DNA of 15,643 nt from Candidatus Bruticola papionis. Its GTDB lineage: Bacteria > Vulcanimicrobiota > Xenobia > Xenobiales > Xenobiaceae. This document shows, piece by piece, positions 13,670 to 15,643 of the stretch; the first letter of the stretch is position 1, and each line of letters begins with the position of its first letter. The translations under genes and the position numbers were made by a program. A model generated the notes under the pieces. That model was not told the DNA's origin. It saw only the letters and a program-made list of their open reading frames with translations, and did no database searches. Location of the stretch: assembly GCA_002407045.1 (NCBI GenBank), contig DHKB01000001.1, positions 1-15,643 of the forward strand, in the 5' to 3' direction.

Positions 13670-15643
13670 TTAGTTTTTCATATTCTTAGTCTTTGATTTC
13701 TGTTTATTGGCTTTCTTTTTAGCTTTGGCCTTGGCCGCTTTCTTTTTATCGGCAGCTTGTTTTTGGGTAAAAGCTTCTACTGCGTCGGGATTGGCCGCTT
13801 CTTCTAAAGTCTCTTCATCTTCTTCCTCTTCGAATTCTTTGTTCAAATCGGGAGAAGCCAGAGGGGAAATATAAGTATCAGTTGCGTCCCAACTGTAGTT
13901 CCATTTTGTCCATCTATCGGGAGGACGCAAACCTTCAGGTACTCCCAGTTTGGTAGGATAACTCTTTAAGGAGTGACCGGCGTTAACTCTGACCGTTTGT
14001 AAAGTACCTGTAGTATAACCAACTACGCACATGCCGCGATAAACGCTGAGCAAGGTAAATTGCTTGCCATTGGCGTCTGTTTTTAAAGCTACGGCGTACA
14101 TCGTATTTTGGTCGTTTACTGGATTGACACGTACTTGAGGAGTAAGCGTGAAGACCATACTCTCAGGTGTACTATAAGCAAAAACTCTACCCTGTCTCAA
14201 GAAAAAGCCGCTGAGGAAGCGCTCGTTCTTATCCGTTTTTAGACTTTCAATCAATACATCGCTATACTTGTCAATGCGTAAGTTGCCTCCATTACGCAGA
14301 GCCATAACGTTATAAGGAGACTTTTCGCTGACTAAGCGACTATCAACTGGAACCATATCGCCTTTGTGGACGGGAATATAGCTATGCTGATAATTGGTGC
14401 TTAAATTGTTAGTTTCGATAGGTAGTAAAGGCACTTCATAGTCGGCGGCAAACCACTTTAAGACATTGTTGATATTCAGAATGCCTACTACAATGGCTAC
14501 GCCGACAATGAAGAGAAATGCTCCCCAATACCTTTGCTTGCGCCAGAAGGAGTCTGTTTTATAATATTGCTTCCACTCTTTTTCCCAGCGTTTGAGCTCT
14601 TCCATACGGCGCATACGCCGTTCCAAAACGGACTCATGCTTTTTCGTAATTTTATAGGGCTTTTCGTGGTCGCGTTTGTGTTGCTTTTTGGGTTGCTTTT
14701 TGATCTCGGAGCCGAGAATAGCCGACCAGTGCTCTTCAGGCGACTTATCAAACTTTTTGGGACCAGATGCTGCTTCTTCATCTAAAGGTGTAAATGGCAA
14801 AGAGGAACTGGGATCAAAGTTCTTGCTGCTGACAAACTCATAAAGACTAGTTTGCAACTGGAACAAAGCTCTTTGCTTCTGATAAAGATCTGCCTGTTGT
14901 TCAAAGAGATGTTTGCGCTCAATGCTGGAGGTCTTTTCGTCCTTAATTAGTTGCTCCAAGCGATTTTGCTGCTGCTCGTAATAAGCCATGTAACCGGCGT
15001 AGTAAGACTGAATATTGTTGTATTCAGCTACACGCTGAGCTAATAAGGCCTTACGCTCTTTTTCTTTGAGGAACTCTTTGGGAGGAGTCGCTGATACTGT
15101 CGGCACTGGTCGGCCGCCTTGGGTTTTGACTCCGCCTCTGTTATTGGCTCCGTTCTTTAAAATAGGCTGGTTGGGCACACTGGGGCGTCGGCGCGGTTTG
15201 GCCGCAGCTTCAGCAGCACTTTGAGCGCTTGAGGTTGAAGGTGCACTATTATGAGCAACCGCTGCTGTTGGCGGCACACTATGGCCAGACTTTGTGGCAG
15301 GATAATTGGCGGCTTTTCCTGGCTGGTAAGGATCTGGCGCCTTTGACAGTTGCACTTGTGCACCCACGGTAGAAGATGCAGCTCGCTGCGCTTGGGGTTG
15401 TGCTCCTAAGGTAGTAGCTGCGGCCCGCTGAATTTGTGTTTGCGCTCCTAAAGTAGGCGCAGCGGTGCGCTGTGCTTGAGTGTATGTCCCCAAAGTAGCG
15501 GCCGTGCGTGGCTGATAAGGTTGCGCTCCTAAGGCCGGGGCTGCAGCTCGCTGAGTTTGGGTTTGCGCTCCCAAAGTAGGTGCAGCAGCGGTACGTTGTG
15601 CTTGAGTGTGTGTCCCCAAAGTAGCGGCCGTGCGCGGTTGGTA
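13670..15643 (-). CDS. Partial membrane protein: repeat-rich N-terminus, coiled coil, TM helix, FecR-like domain (5' end outside window)
   Basis: The reading frame stays open to the right edge, so the true start is missing; 657 residues are visible (numbers below count from nucleotide 15619). It begins with Ala/Gln/Thr/Pro-rich tandem repeats (1-95), followed by a disordered Pro/Ser region (95-180). Next are a Gln/Glu-rich coiled coil (181-265), a very basic stretch (303-365), one transmembrane helix (about 366-388), and a beta-rich domain (415-560) resembling FecR domains (HKGDMVPVDSRLV, LRNGGNLRIDKYSDVLIE, FLRQGRVFAYS). Then comes an acidic run (595-608) and a Lys/Ala tail (619-649). The basic segment before the helix predicts the N-terminal half in the cytoplasm and the FecR-like domain outside. 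FecR domains occur in sigma-factor regulators and in surface or polymer-associated proteins; no sigma-factor gene is seen nearby. Function unknown; the FecR assignment is moderate. The next gene starts 54 bases downstream. Confidence 0.8.
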   Translation of the reverse strand, partial: YQPRTAATLGTHTQAQRTAAAPTLGAQTQTQRAAAPALGAQPYQPRTAATLGTYTQAQRTAAPTLGAQTQIQRAAATTLGAQPQAQRAASSTVGAQVQLSKAPDPYQPGKAANYPATKSGHSVPPTAAVAHNSAPSTSSAQSAAEAAAKPRRRPSVPNQPILKNGANNRGGVKTQGGRPVPTVSATPPKEFLKEKERKALLAQRVAEYNNIQSYYAGYMAYYEQQQNRLEQLIKDEKTSSIERKHLFEQQADLYQKQRALFQLQTSLYEFVSSKNFDPSSSLPFTPLDEEAASGPKKFDKSPEEHWSAILGSEIKKQPKKQHKRDHEKPYKITKKHESVLERRMRRMEELKRWEKEWKQYYKTDSFWRKQRYWGAFLFIVGVAIVVGILNINNVLKWFAADYEVPLLPIETNNLSTNYQHSYIPVHKGDMVPVDSRLVSEKSPYNVMALRNGGNLRIDKYSDVLIESLKTDKNERFLSGFFLRQGRVFAYSTPESMVFTLTPQVRVNPVNDQNTMYAVALKTDANGKQFTLLSVYRGMCVVGYTTGTLQTVRVNAGHSLKSYPTKLGVPEGLRPPDRWTKWNYSWDATDTYISPLASPDLNKEFEEEEDEETLEEAANPDAVEAFTQKQAADKKKAAKAKAKKKANKQKSKTKNMKN
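15395..15643 (-). repeat. Tandem 123-126 bp coding repeats, continuing off the right edge
   Basis: Two adjacent copies (15518-15643, 126 bp, and 15395-15517, 123 bp) encode about 42 and 41 residues. They are nearly the same, starting YQPRTAATLGT and ending LGAQP, and differ by one inserted Ala codon and a few substitutions. Each copy is itself three units of about 14 residues with the pattern Q-x-Q-R-x-A-A-x-x-L-G-A-Q. A decayed further unit follows at about 15340-15394. The array continues beyond the window, so copy number is unknown. Confidence 0.88.

Noticed and set aside
14534..14785. 83-codon plus-strand frame opposite the FecR-like gene
   Set aside because: Its Leu/Phe-rich sequence is the complement of the Lys/Glu-rich basic region on the minus strand; there is no independent support for it.

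Overview
The window is 15.6 kb of gene-dense bacterial chromosome of moderate GC. Operons are short, intrinsic terminators are clear, and non-ATG starts are common (by my start choices TTG or GTG opens 6 of the 12 genes whose starts are visible). I see no transposase, phage module, CRISPR array, tRNA or rRNA. The mix is unusual: a GroESL operon, an FAA1/FadD15-type acyl-CoA ligase, a eukaryote-type UDP-glucose pyrophosphorylase, a coaD gene followed by a coiled-coil protein (an arrangement I recall from Firmicutes), and a JAMM/MPN protein carrying LysM. It fits a poorly sampled uncultured lineage, but I cannot name the phylum from sequence alone.

Layout, plus strand: the terminator of an off-window gene (103-130), then groES (205-498) and groEL (701-2347), separated by a 202-nt spacer with possible RNA structure and closed by a strong terminator. 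Next come a small Cys-containing exported protein, probably a lipoprotein (2654-3193), an acyl-CoA ligase (3269-5062), UDP-glucose pyrophosphorylase (5115-6512), CoaD (6519-7022) and a coiled-coil protein (7079-7618). An orphan MalK/UgpC/MsmX-type ABC ATPase follows (7799-8965), then its terminator. The last plus-strand unit is a two-gene operon: a JAMM/MPN - transmembrane - LysM protein (9084-10256), whose stop codon directly abuts the start of an SH3b-NlpC/P60 peptidoglycan peptidase (10257-11258). A 46-bp perfect palindrome (11274-11319) ends this unit and the convergent unit coming from the right.

Minus strand, read right to left: a large partial membrane protein with a FecR-like domain and a repeat-rich N-terminal region that runs off the window (13670-15643), a DUF493/YbeD-like protein with a His/Cys-rich head (13226-13615), an MgtC/SapB-family membrane protein (12547-13212), and an HtrA-type serine protease (11326-12366).

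The themes are protein quality control (GroESL, HtrA), supply of coenzyme A, acyl-CoA and UDP-glucose, sugar uptake, and envelope or cell-wall work (LysM, NlpC/P60, FecR-like, MgtC, lipoprotein). The most interesting element is the tightly coupled JAMM-TM-LysM / NlpC-P60 pair. It would put a ubiquitin-isopeptidase-like metalloprotease fold on the cytoplasmic face of a peptidoglycan-binding anchor, translated together with a wall peptidase.
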